From Patescibacteria group bacterium (GTDB taxonomy: Bacteria; Patescibacteriota; Microgenomatia; UBA12405), in assembly GCA_013387215.1 (NCBI GenBank), contig WARW01000010.1, positions 1 to 48,324 on the forward strand: a stretch of 48,324 bases of DNA, read 5' to 3'. The number at the start of each line of letters is the position of its first letter. Positions within the stretch are counted from its first letter, which is position 1. Position numbers and translations under genes: made by a program. This document shows positions 23,931 through 31,730 of the stretch, in pieces. The notes below the pieces were generated by a model. The model saw only the letters and a program-made list of their open reading frames with translations, did no database searches and was not told the origin of the DNA.

Positions 23931-25709
23931 ATGCTATTTTTTCTGTCTTTATTTTTATCCCTTTTTTCGGTTAAACCTGCATATGCAGCCGGAGAATTTA
24001 ATGCCGTCCAAACAATAAACTATACCATTGATAACAACGGCGATGCATCTGTTAGTCAAGATATAGAACTTTCCAATAATTATTCCGAAATTTATCCTAA
24101 AGAATATCAAGTCAGTCTTTCTGGTCCGAGTATTACCAATATTCAAGGAAACGATGATAAAGGCAACATTGTGGTAAAAAGCGACCAAATGAATGAAACG
24201 ACTGTCATTTATCTTAAATTTAATCAAGCCAACGTTGGACAACACAAAGTTACCAAATTCAAACTAAATTACACCATACCTAAGCTTGCCACACACAAAG
24301 GTAATGTCTGGGAATTACCGTTGCCTGAATATAAAAATACTCAAGCAACCGATACGATCAATATAAATTTATTAGTGCCGGAAAGTTTTGGTACCATGTC
24401 TTTTTCTTCCGTAAATACCACCAACTCAGTAATTTTAAATCAACAAACACAAATCCAATTTAATCTAAATAATATTACTGACAAAAAAATATTATTTATT
24501 TTTGGTAATTACCAGGTTTTTGATTTTAATTTTAAATATTTTTTAAATAACACCACAGATAAGATAAGTCACACAGAAATCGCTATTCCACCAGAAACCG
24601 ACAGTCAAAAAGTAATTTTTAAAGACATTAACCCTAGGCCTGTAAAAGTTAACATTGATTCAGATGGCAACTGGCTGGCACAATATGACCTTCCACCACA
24701 GGAAAAAATCGAAGTAAATGTTTCCGGACAGGCTAAAATATTTTCCTCGACCATAAACGACCCAAACATTGATAAAAAAAGTCTGCTCCAATCAAAAAAT
24801 TTTTGGCCAGTAAACGACCCAACTATTCAAGAAATCGCCTCCACTTTAAAAAGCCCTAAAGATATTTACAATTATGTAATCAATAATTTAAATTACGGCT
24901 ATGATTCTTTTAATACTGCTACTAGAAAAGGGGCGTTGGGAGCTTTAAATGATCCCGCTAATTCACTTTGTACTGAATTTACCGATCTTTTCGTAACATT
25001 GGCTCGTGCTAAAGGTATTCCCGCTCGAGAAATTGAAGGTTTTGCTTATACTAATAATCCTAAAATTAAACCCATAAACTTGAATGCCGATATTCTTCAT
25101 GCTTGGCCTCAATATTACAATTCCATTTCTCAAAAATGGGTTTCTATCGATCCCACTTGGGCTAAAACCACCAATGGTATAGATTATTTTAGCGACTTGG
25201 ATTTGAATCACTTTATATTTGTAATCCACGGAAAAGACAGTCAATATCCATCTCCGCCAGGGTCTTACAAAAATAATCAGAATATCAAAACTGTATCTGT
25301 TGAATTTGCTACCAAAGATTTAAAAGAATCCTATTTACCGCCTAAATTGACTAGTGAAAAAACAAGAATAAACGAAAATCCAGAAATTGTTTTAACCAAC
25401 ATCAACCCAAATGCCCTAACTGATTTAAAAATAACTTTAGATAATCAAAACTGGAGTTATCAGATTCCTGTTATTCCGCCTTACGCCTCGGTCACTCTAA
25501 AAATCCCTAATTTAAATTTTGTAAAAACTCTTCTTCCGCAAAGTCACAATCTAAATTTCAAGGTCGATTATAAAAATAGCGATAAACCAGCCACTTATGC
25601 TGTTTTTTATCCGACTCATTATTTAAATCTATCTATAGTAATCGCTCTAGCTATCGTTATTCTCTCTACAGGCGGTATAATATTAACTGGAAAATTTAAA
25701 CATAAATAA
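23931..25709 (+). CDS. Exported transglutaminase-like protein
   Basis: The track starts at 23910. The ATG at 23931 gives a signal peptide MLFFLSLFLSLFSVKPAYA-AGEF and sits 11 nt after a TATATT -10, so I prefer it (592 aa). An N-terminal beta-sandwich region (VQTINYTIDNNGDASVSQDIELSN) resembles the DUF3857-like or Ig-like domain before transglutaminase cores. The core has the Cys-His-Asp triad at NSLCTEFTDLF (about C347), LHAWPQYY (about H390) and VSIDPTW (about D407). A membrane segment near the C-terminus (LSIVIALAIVILSTGGIIL) anchors it with the domain outside. It may be a protease or crosslinking enzyme at the cell surface; the substrate is unknown. The next gene overlaps its stop codon (TAATG). 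Confidence 0.82.
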   Translation: MLFFLSLFLSLFSVKPAYAAGEFNAVQTINYTIDNNGDASVSQDIELSNNYSEIYPKEYQVSLSGPSITNIQGNDDKGNIVVKSDQMNETTVIYLKFNQANVGQHKVTKFKLNYTIPKLATHKGNVWELPLPEYKNTQATDTININLLVPESFGTMSFSSVNTTNSVILNQQTQIQFNLNNITDKKILFIFGNYQVFDFNFKYFLNNTTDKISHTEIAIPPETDSQKVIFKDINPRPVKVNIDSDGNWLAQYDLPPQEKIEVNVSGQAKIFSSTINDPNIDKKSLLQSKNFWPVNDPTIQEIASTLKSPKDIYNYVINNLNYGYDSFNTATRKGALGALNDPANSLCTEFTDLFVTLARAKGIPAREIEGFAYTNNPKIKPINLNADILHAWPQYYNSISQKWVSIDPTWAKTTNGIDYFSDLDLNHFIFVIHGKDSQYPSPPGSYKNNQNIKTVSVEFATKDLKESYLPPKLTSEKTRINENPEIVLTNINPNALTDLKITLDNQNWSYQIPVIPPYASVTLKIPNLNFVKTLLPQSHNLNFKVDYKNSDKPATYAVFYPTHYLNLSIVIALAIVILSTGGIILTGKFKHK

Positions 25710-26128
25710 TGAAAAAATTTTTAAAATATACGTTGCTTTTTATTTTTGCCCTGATTACTGAAAATCAACTTTGGCATAATTTAACTTTTGATAATATTCC
25801 TTTAACCATTATAAAAGTGGCTCTGATTTTAGCCCTTTTCGAACTCGTGCTAAAACCTATAATTAAGATACTTTTGCTACCTATAAATATTCTAACTTTA
25901 GGCACAATTAGAATTGTTATTGCAACTGTTGGTCTCTATCTTGCCACTTTCTTTTTAGATGATTTTCACCTAGATGACATTTTTTCAGTCAGCACCACTT
26001 TTCAAGGTTTTCAAATCCCACAATTCCACTTTACTGGGTTTTTGGGATATTTAGTTAGTTCCTTTACGTTAAGTTTTTTGATATATATTTATAATCTGAT
26101 TTTAATTAAAAAAGAGGTTAAAAAATGA
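25709..26128 (+). CDS. PF04020 (phage holin 4_2-like) membrane protein
   Basis: A 139-residue protein with four hydrophobic segments. The family signature is ALFELVLKPIIKILLLPINILTLGTIRIVIATVGLYLATFF, typical of the PF04020 or YvlD group. Despite the Pfam name these are chromosomal membrane proteins of unknown role, and nothing else here is phage-like. It is tightly coupled on both sides: TAATG with the transglutaminase gene and ATGA with secG. Confidence 0.82.
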   Translation: MKKFLKYTLLFIFALITENQLWHNLTFDNIPLTIIKVALILALFELVLKPIIKILLLPINILTLGTIRIVIATVGLYLATFFLDDFHLDDIFSVSTTFQGFQIPQFHFTGFLGYLVSSFTLSFLIYIYNLILIKKEVKK

Positions 26129-26337
26129 AAACTATATTGATTATTGTTCAAATTATTCTGTCTTTGATACTGACAGCGTTAATATTTCTTCAATCAAACG
26201 GCGACACTGATTCCAGATCAAACATTATGTCGACTGTTAATTTTGAAAAAAGAGGTTGGGAAAAGGTTATGTTTAATGTTACCATTTTCGTTTTAGTACT
26301 TTTCCTTATTTCTTCGGTTATTCAAACATTAATTTAA
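26125..26337 (+). CDS. secG: Protein translocase subunit SecG
   Basis: A 70-residue two-helix SecG: helix 1 ILIIVQIILSLILTALIFLQ, the polar loop NGDTDSRSNIMSTVNFEKRGWEK, and helix 2 VMFNVTIFVLVLFLISSVIQTL. SecG supports SecYEG/SecA export. The loop keeps the RG(W/F)EK-type end before helix 2. It overlaps the previous gene by 4 nt. An exported solute-binding-like protein follows. Confidence 0.9.
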   Translation: MKTILIIVQIILSLILTALIFLQSNGDTDSRSNIMSTVNFEKRGWEKVMFNVTIFVLVLFLISSVIQTLI

Positions 26338-26341
26338 ATCC

Positions 26342-27676
26342 TTGATTACTAAACTTCAATTTAAAATTGAACTTTTAGTCTCTTACATCAAAAGCAAATT
26401 CTTATTTATTTTAGTAGGAGTTCTTTTAGGTTCAGCTATTTTTGTTTTTCATAACCAGATTATTGCTTTTTATTACACTCCAAAATTTCATACTAAAATA
26501 ATCGGTGTCGAAGGGCTTTATTCTTTTAACAGTCTTCCAGAAGAAATTGTTTCCAAGATAAGTTATGGCCTCGCTATTAATTCAGAAGATGATAAGCCAA
26601 TTTTATCTCCTATAGTCAAATCCTACAAAATGGAAAATAATAATCTGGATTATATTTTTACACTCAATGATGGTTTTTCTTGGCAAAATGGTAAAAAATT
26701 AACTGCCTATGACATTAATTATCAAATTGAAGGAGCTACTATTTCTCCAATGTCGGAAAATACTGTCAAAGTATCGGTTAAAAATCCGTTTTCGCCTTTA
26801 ATGTCGGCCTTAAGTAAACCATTATTTAAGAAAAATTTTATTGGCATCGGTGATTACAAAATCCAATCAATTACCTATAAAGAAGGCAATGTAAATACAA
26901 TTAAACTTAAGCCAAATATTAGTAGCAACCCAACTTTGTTATATCGTTTTTATTCCAATGATAAAGACTTAACTGATGCCTATAAATTAGGAACAGTGGA
27001 TGAAATTCAGATATATTCTTTGCCATCGGATCTGGAAAAATGGAATAAAACTAAAATTATCCAAGAAATTGAAACCAATAAAAAATATTCTGCCATCTTT
27101 TTCAACACTCAAAAAATAAGCAATAAACAAACACGGCAGGCATTGGCATATGCAACTCCAAAGTCAGATGATAAAAACGAGCGTTGTATAGGTCCGATTT
27201 CTCCAACTTCTTGGGCCTACAATCCAACCATAAAAACTTATGACTTTAGTCCTGATCACGCTAAAGAATTATTCAGTAAAAATAAAATCGATAGTATTAA
27301 TTTAGCTGTCACCGATCGCAACTTATTGCCTTTAGCTGAACAAATTAAAAATGCTTGGCAAACCAACCTAGGCTTAAATACCACCATAACCATGGAGAAC
27401 CAAATTGATTTAAACAATTTTGAAGCCGTCCTTTCGTATGGTTCAATTCCTCATGATCCTGATCAATATTTATTCTGGCATTCAACCCAAACTGAAACTA
27501 ATGTCACTAAAATAAATAATTCTCGTATCGATAAATTATTAGAGCAAGGGAGAGCTTCTTTTGATCCGCTTGAACGAAAACAAATTTACCAAGATTTCCA
27601 AAAATATTTACTTGAAGAATCTCCTGCTATCTTTTTATCTTATCCAACAAAATTTACTATCACTCGGGTAAAATAG
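26342..27676 (+). CDS. Family 5 extracellular solute-binding protein-like
   Basis: A 444-residue protein of the SBP_bac_5 (peptide/nickel-binding) fold. It has an N-terminal anchor (about 20-38, FLFILVGVLLGSAIFVF) instead of a lipoprotein signal. Family traits are YIFTLNDGFSWQNGKKLTAYDINYQIEG, NKQTRQALAYATP, GPISPTSWAYNP and DQYLFWHSTQTETNVTKINNSRIDKLLEQGR. No permease or ATPase of this class is nearby, so it may be an orphan peptide-binding protein or a surface protein. The start is a TTG, as no ATG comes before the anchor. It follows secG by 4 nt. Confidence 0.85.
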   Translation: MITKLQFKIELLVSYIKSKFLFILVGVLLGSAIFVFHNQIIAFYYTPKFHTKIIGVEGLYSFNSLPEEIVSKISYGLAINSEDDKPILSPIVKSYKMENNNLDYIFTLNDGFSWQNGKKLTAYDINYQIEGATISPMSENTVKVSVKNPFSPLMSALSKPLFKKNFIGIGDYKIQSITYKEGNVNTIKLKPNISSNPTLLYRFYSNDKDLTDAYKLGTVDEIQIYSLPSDLEKWNKTKIIQEIETNKKYSAIFFNTQKISNKQTRQALAYATPKSDDKNERCIGPISPTSWAYNPTIKTYDFSPDHAKELFSKNKIDSINLAVTDRNLLPLAEQIKNAWQTNLGLNTTITMENQIDLNNFEAVLSYGSIPHDPDQYLFWHSTQTETNVTKINNSRIDKLLEQGRASFDPLERKQIYQDFQKYLLEESPAIFLSYPTKFTITRVK

Positions 27677-27680
27677 AACT

Positions 27681-27908
27681 ATGAAATCTGAGAAAAATGA
27701 CTTATTTGGCAACCTGATTATTGCTACCTTATTAGGTCTTCTCGCTATCGCCGCCTTTATCTCTTACAAAAGTATTGATTGGGCAGTACTTAAAAGAATG
27801 GAAGCTACGCCTTTAAATATACCTACCCCCGCCACAAATTCCAGTACTTTAAACACAAAACCAGCCACTCCATCTGCAGCAGCGACTGCACCAGCAAGCA
27901 AAAAATAA
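27681..27908 (+). CDS. Small membrane protein with Ala/Thr/Pro tail
   Basis: A 75-residue protein: one membrane segment (about 11-28, LIIATLLGLLAIAAFISY), then a short linker (KSIDWAVLKRMEAT) and a disordered tail of alternating A, T, P and S ending in lysines (ATAPASKK). Probably the last gene of the transglutaminase/secG run. Function unknown. Its stop codon abuts that of the convergent gene (TAACTA). Confidence 0.55.
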   Translation: MKSEKNDLFGNLIIATLLGLLAIAAFISYKSIDWAVLKRMEATPLNIPTPATNSSTLNTKPATPSAAATAPASKK

Positions 27909-28223
27909 CTACAAATTTTTTCGCGGTATTAATTTATAAGCCATTGTTATATCTTTTGGCTCATCTTTCTGTTTATAAATAAAGGCTAATTTCCTTCTGT
28001 CAAAAATTTTAAAGAAATCTTTCCATGACACTTCTTTTGTTTGAACCGCATCGTTCATAAATCGTTCGTCATTTTTACCTCCGAAATCAATCCTAATTCC
28101 CAGTTTATCTGCTCCAGCATTTGGATCATCAAAAACTGCCGGTCGACCATGGTGGTTTTCTGCCCACTTTATTATTTCTTTATGATCCCAAGTTACCTTA
28201 TCATCCGGATTTGAAAAAAACAT
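27909..28223 (-). CDS. Small conserved hypothetical protein (WAENHHGRPA family)
   Basis: A 104-residue soluble protein. I recognise the layout of a small family found in many bacteria: T-x-D-H-x-x-I-x-x-W-A-E-x-x-x-G-x-P-A, then I-R-I-D-F, then I/V-S-W-x-x-F-F-x-x-F-x-x-x-x-L-A-x-x-Y. Here these are TWDHKEIIKWAENHHGRPA, LGIRIDFGG and VSWKDFFKIFDRRKLAFIY. Members are sometimes labelled 1,4-alpha-glucan branching enzyme, which the length rules out. Function unknown. It starts 4 nt after the yqaE-like gene on the same strand, so the two are probably co-transcribed. Confidence 0.75.
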   Translation of the reverse strand: MFFSNPDDKVTWDHKEIIKWAENHHGRPAVFDDPNAGADKLGIRIDFGGKNDERFMNDAVQTKEVSWKDFFKIFDRRKLAFIYKQKDEPKDITMAYKLIPRKNL

Positions 28224-28227
28224 AATT

Positions 28228-28398
28228 TTAACGAATACTTAATACTATCCACAAAGCATGAACTATTCCCGGAACATAACCCAAAAGAGTTAATATTACA
28301 TTCAACCAAAATTGTGAAGTTAAACCAACTTTTAAATATACTGCGGCTGGCGGCAAAACAATAGCTAATATTAATTCAAGTAAATTTACTGTCACCAT
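28228..28398 (-). CDS. YqaE/Pmp3 family membrane protein, missed by ORF track
   Basis: A 56-residue gene too short for the track. Translation: MVTVNLLELILAIVLPPAAV, then YLKVGLTSQFWLNVILTLL and GYVPGIVHALWIVLSIR. This is the UPF0057/Pmp3 pattern (LPP-x-AV-x-L-x-x-G...FW-x-N-x-x-L-T-x-L-G-x-x-P-G-x-x-H-A), two membrane helices. Relatives affect membrane potential and salt or cold tolerance in yeast and plants. A TATAAA lies just upstream of the ATG. The gene at 27909 follows after 4 nt. Confidence 0.9.
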   Translation of the reverse strand: MVTVNLLELILAIVLPPAAVYLKVGLTSQFWLNVILTLLGYVPGIVHALWIVLSIR

Positions 28399-28537
28399 AA
28401 TTTATAATTAATATCACCAATATTAATTTTTGTTTGTCATAAGATCGTTAGATTTACGTAAGAGTTAAATGAAATATTATTTGGTAATTCTCAATAATTT
28501 GCACTCAAAGATAATTTAATTTAAACTATATCAATAT

Positions 28538-29095
28538 ATGACAAAGAAAATTTTTGCTTTGATCCTTGTTTTGACTATTATTTATACGATTTTTAAAATT
28601 CACGAATTCACCCAACCTTCACCCACAGCCATTCCCTCGACATCAACTCCAACTTTAGCATCGATAAATTATTGTAAACCTCAAGATCTTGCTGCATCAG
28701 TAACTCTAGGACCTGCAGCAGGAAATATTTATGGAGATTTTCAAATCACCAATTCTTCAAATCAAATGTGTCAAATAGTAGGCACTAATTATGTTTTAAT
28801 AAGTTATGACCAAATAAGAAACAACAATATAAAAGTTGTTCATCAACCTCAGACTATGCAAAGTATTTTTCAATTAAAACCAAATGATTCTGTATATGCC
28901 AAAATTCATTATCCAAACGGTCCACAATGCAACGGTCCAACAAAATCAGTTAATATTAGCTTTTCATATCAAATTTCTCCAGACCAAACTGTAATCTTTA
29001 AAAATCCTAATCAAAACTTTCCTCTTCAAGCCTGTGTTTCAGCCGACATAACACAAATCGATCTGTCTGGATTTTCCACCCAAAGTCCTCAGTAG
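28538..29095 (+). CDS. Exported DUF4232-like protein
   Basis: A 185-residue protein with an N-terminal membrane/signal segment (KIFALILVLTIIYTIF), a P/S/T-rich linker (TQPSPTAIPSTSTPTLAS) and a beta-sandwich domain. The domain has the DUF4232 traits: NYCKPQDLAASVTLGPAAGN, GDFQITNSSNQMCQIVGTNYV, and a late QACVSADITQIDL. The cysteines at both ends could form a disulfide. Such domains sit outside the cell, and their function is unknown. TATATC is 5 nt before the ATG (leaderless). Confidence 0.72.
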   Translation: MTKKIFALILVLTIIYTIFKIHEFTQPSPTAIPSTSTPTLASINYCKPQDLAASVTLGPAAGNIYGDFQITNSSNQMCQIVGTNYVLISYDQIRNNNIKVVHQPQTMQSIFQLKPNDSVYAKIHYPNGPQCNGPTKSVNISFSYQISPDQTVIFKNPNQNFPLQACVSADITQIDLSGFSTQSPQ

Positions 29096-29112
29096 TTAGG
29101 TATAATTGAATC

Positions 29113-29397
29113 ATGAAAAAAGAAGTGTTCCAAATATCCCTTATCGTCTTTATTTTCGCGCTATTTTTAAGTCTTTATTCAATATGGCAAATTTCTCCCA
29201 TATCTTTCAGATTATTTAATGGTATATGCGAAAAATTCAGCTATAACGATTGCATGGTTTTTTATTGGAATCAAAAATCATACTACCGAATTCTAATGTA
29301 TATTTTCTCCAGTATTACTGTTATTAGTGCTGTTTTAGCTCTTGTTTCTTTTTTCAAAAGAAAACCGCAAAACCTACCCAAACATGCTAAAAAATAA
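29113..29397 (+). CDS. Small two-helix membrane protein
   Basis: A 94-residue protein with helices at about 7-25 (ISLIVFIFALFLSLYSIWQ) and 62-81 (ILMYIFSSITVISAVLALV) around a soluble loop containing two cysteines (GICEKFSYNDCMVFYW). No family recognised. It has a very clear leaderless promoter: TATAAT at 29101-29106, 6 nt before the ATG. The PAP2 gene starts inside its 3' end. Confidence 0.6.
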   Translation: MKKEVFQISLIVFIFALFLSLYSIWQISPISFRLFNGICEKFSYNDCMVFYWNQKSYYRILMYIFSSITVISAVLALVSFFKRKPQNLPKHAKK

Positions 29398-30010
29398 GTT
29401 ATTCTTAAAAGCTGCAATTTCATTAGGGCTTTTTTTGTGTCTGAGTTTATTTTTGATGCTCTCTCCTCACCAACAACTGGACCTTGATTTAACAGAATTT
29501 ATTCAGAATCACACCCCTATGGCTATTGATAATATTCTAGCCTTGTTCAGTATTTTAGGAAATTTTGAAATAATCACCATTCCTTTTCTTTTAAGCTTAC
29601 TCTTATTTAAAAACATTCGCACCAAAATAGGCATCTTCATTGTCTATGTAATTGGTTTATTGATTGAAGCTTTTGGGAAATATTTTCTTAATCACCCTGG
29701 CCCTCCTTTGAATTTCTATCGAAACGATCTTCATGTTATTTTGCCAACCTCTCGGGTAATTTTAAATTATTCTTATCCTTCTGGCCATAGTTTTCGGATT
29801 AGTTTTTTAGTTATGTTGCTTTTTTATTATTTGCAGCAAAAAAAACCAAAACACCTCTGGATCTATAACTCCTGTTTATATGTTTTGCTTATCGTTATGT
29901 TGTTGTCTCGCGTCAGCCTTGGCGAACACTGGTCAAGTGATGTGCTTGGTGGTTTTCTGCTCGGTTCAGGTCTAGCTTGGTTAAGCTTATATCTCTATAA
30001 TAAGGCATGA
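29384..30010 (+). CDS. PAP2 family membrane phosphatase
   Basis: The track's start at 29342 is a TTG in the previous gene; the ATG at 29384 (MLKNKLFLKAAISL, 208 aa) overlaps it by 14 nt. It is a six-helix PAP2/undecaprenyl-pyrophosphatase-like enzyme. The three phosphatase motifs are GKYFLNHPGPP (motif 1), SYPSGHSFR (motif 2, with catalytic His) and SRVSLGEHWSSDVLGG (motif 3, with nucleophile His). Motif 1 normally ends in RP; the Arg is Gly here. It may dephosphorylate a lipid carrier or phosphatidate at the outer face of the membrane. The next gene overlaps it by 4 nt (ATGA). Confidence 0.85.
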   Translation: MLKNKLFLKAAISLGLFLCLSLFLMLSPHQQLDLDLTEFIQNHTPMAIDNILALFSILGNFEIITIPFLLSLLLFKNIRTKIGIFIVYVIGLLIEAFGKYFLNHPGPPLNFYRNDLHVILPTSRVILNYSYPSGHSFRISFLVMLLFYYLQQKKPKHLWIYNSCLYVLLIVMLLSRVSLGEHWSSDVLGGFLLGSGLAWLSLYLYNKA

Positions 30011-30582
30011 CCATTAAATCCAATAATATTTTCACTCCCCAAGGGATTCTAGAAGAAGTTGAAAAAGATCCAAAATTAGACTTTTTAATGAATATTTTTA
30101 ATATCCCTAGAGCCTTTGGTGTCAGCGGTTTTGGTGGCAATTGGGATGTTGGCCGCCACTCCTACGCTACAGCATTAGTAGCTATTTTCTGGTCGAAATT
30201 CAATGAATATGCTGATGAAAAAAGAAATAAATTAGTTGTCATGGCGCTTTTGCACGATCTTCACGAAGCCGTAACAGGGGACATCTTACCTATGTTCAAA
30301 ACCGATGAATTAAGAAACAAACTTGACGATATTCAAAATAATATTTTAGCCGCTCTAAAAGTTGATTTCGATCATGCCTTAGAACCCGATCTAAAAATTT
30401 GTGATTTAGTTGCTTTTTATTACGAAATCAAACAAGTATCACCCAATATTCTTCATCCCAACAAACTTAATCTAGCCAATCTTATGGCTACAAAACAAAT
30501 TGATACTATCTTGGCTTATTGTGAAAAGAACAATCTCGAAACTAAAAAAATCAAAAACTTTTTGAAATATTTAGAAGTATAA
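30007..30582 (+). CDS. HD-domain phosphohydrolase, YfbR-like
   Basis: A 191-residue HD-superfamily protein. Metal ligands are H51 (DVGRHSYATA), H83-D84 (LLHDLHEAVTGDI) and D133 (LKICDLVAFYYE). H-A/E-V-x-TGD after the HD pair is typical of the 5'-deoxynucleotidase YfbR and related enzymes that hydrolyse dNMPs, so a nucleotidase role is a fair inference. It overlaps the PAP2 gene by 4 nt and is translationally coupled to it. Confidence 0.82.
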   Translation: MTIKSNNIFTPQGILEEVEKDPKLDFLMNIFNIPRAFGVSGFGGNWDVGRHSYATALVAIFWSKFNEYADEKRNKLVVMALLHDLHEAVTGDILPMFKTDELRNKLDDIQNNILAALKVDFDHALEPDLKICDLVAFYYEIKQVSPNILHPNKLNLANLMATKQIDTILAYCEKNNLETKKIKNFLKYLEV

Positions 30583-30658
30583 AAATCACTGATCTCATAA
30601 TCAAGTTTTTACAAAATATTTACGAAAATATTATTTTTGTTTAATAGTATAAACAAAT

Positions 30659-30961
30659 ATGATTTTTAAAGAAAAGGTCTACGAAATAACCAAGAAAATT
30701 CCTAAAGGGAAAGTTGCCACTTATGGTCAAATTGCCAGAATTGCCGGCAAACCAAAAGCCTCTCGGGCAGTTGGTTTATTTATGAAAACTAATCCTAATG
30801 CACCACTTACTCCCTGTCATCGAGTGGTCGCTTCCGACGGCAAATTAACTGGTTATTCTGCTGGAAAAGGCATTACTACTAAAAAAGAAATGCTGATTTC
30901 TGAGGGAGTTAAATTTATTGGCGACAAAGTTGATTTAAAAACTTCTCAATGGCAAAATTAA
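30659..30961 (+). CDS. ogt: O6-alkylguanine-DNA alkyltransferase, catalytic domain only
   Basis: A 100-residue protein covering only the C-terminal domain of Ogt/MGMT. It has the helix-turn-helix IPKGKVATYGQIARIAGKPKASRAVG and the active-site loop TPCHRVVASDGKLTGYSAG. Cysteine 53 in PCHRV is present, so it is a potential suicide alkyltransferase, not an alkyltransferase-like protein (which has Trp there). Conventional Ogt has about 70 more N-terminal residues. TATAAA is 5 nt before the ATG. Its stop interlocks with the GIY-YIG gene (TTAA). Confidence 0.92.
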   Translation: MIFKEKVYEITKKIPKGKVATYGQIARIAGKPKASRAVGLFMKTNPNAPLTPCHRVVASDGKLTGYSAGKGITTKKEMLISEGVKFIGDKVDLKTSQWQN

Positions 30962-31206
30962 CCTGAAATCATTTTTTCTTTTTCTTTCTTGGTCATTCTT
31001 TTTATTTCCCATTCTCTTTTTAAAGCCAAAGATCTTGTCAGCCATTCTTCCAAATAAACAAGCTCAAAATCATTAAAACATTTCATGTATTTAGCCGACT
31101 TTACGGTTTTACTTTGATGCTCTTTCAATCTTCTTTCCAGATTATTCGTTTGCCCGGTATACAACGTATTTTTTGAAGTTCTCAAAATATATACAAAAAA
31201 GCTCAT
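30958..31206 (-). CDS. GIY-YIG domain protein (UPF0213/YhbQ-like)
   Basis: An 82-residue single-domain GIY-YIG protein. The motif is FVYILRTSKNTLYTGQTNNLERRLKEHQSKTVKSAKY, with the catalytic Arg and Tyr, followed by LEEWLTRSLALKREWEIKRMTKKEKE, where the glutamate after the Arg helix would bind metal. Stand-alone members of this group are presumed DNA nucleases, with unclear roles. It is convergent with ogt, overlapping by 4 nt. Confidence 0.92.
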   Translation of the reverse strand: MSFFVYILRTSKNTLYTGQTNNLERRLKEHQSKTVKSAKYMKCFNDFELVYLEEWLTRSLALKREWEIKRMTKKEKEKMISG

Positions 31207-31254
31207 CTAATTTTCTTTACTCAACCACTCTAAAATATTTTTTTATAATAATAT

Positions 31255-31722
31255 TTAATAACCCTTTGGTGGCCGTTGTAATGCTCCAAATGTTTTAACT
31301 TGTAAAGCACAAGTGAAATCATAAATTTTCTTTACTTCTCTTCGGACAAATTCCACATCTTCACCATTTCTTTTCATTTCTCCTAAAACATATTTTATGG
31401 ATTTATCATAATCATTTTTGAATTTTTGATTAATATTTTTCCAATATATCTCTTTAAATATTTGCAATAAACTTTTTTCGTAGGGGATTCTGCCGATTAG
31501 CATTAAATAGGCAATCATCGGGTAACTTAAAGTTTTCGTAAAAAAAGCAGCGTTATCATTTGACATGATACTTCCTATCTTTGGATCATATTTTATGTCA
31601 TACACTTTTTCTCCCGAAGAGGAATAACACTTAGCATTATTGCCGTTTATTTCAATTCTATTGTCGGCAATAGCTGTCAATGCTTCATAAACTTTTGAAA
31701 TATGCGGCTTTTTCCAGATCAT
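31255..31722 (-). CDS. Hypothetical protein downstream of the ABC operon
   Basis: A 155-residue soluble, mostly helical protein I cannot place. Notable stretches are ISKVYEALTAIADNRIEING, KYDPKIGSIMSNDNAAFFTKTLSYP and QVKTFGALQRPPKGY at the C-terminus. It starts 8 nt after the ATPase gene's end. The ATPase stop codon TAA forms part of a TAAAAT that lies 5 nt before this ATG, so it may also have its own leaderless promoter. Confidence 0.6.
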   Translation of the reverse strand: MIWKKPHISKVYEALTAIADNRIEINGNNAKCYSSSGEKVYDIKYDPKIGSIMSNDNAAFFTKTLSYPMIAYLMLIGRIPYEKSLLQIFKEIYWKNINQKFKNDYDKSIKYVLGEMKRNGEDVEFVRREVKKIYDFTCALQVKTFGALQRPPKGY

Positions 31723-31730
31723 TACTTATT

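Noticed and set aside
25709-26128. Phage remnant, suggested by the holin-like family name
   Set aside because: PF04020 proteins are chromosomal membrane proteins; no lysin, portal, terminase or integrase is nearby and the gene is coupled to secG.
27909-28223. 1,4-alpha-glucan branching enzyme, the label often given to this small family
   Set aside because: The protein is 104 aa, with no amylase-type catalytic motifs.
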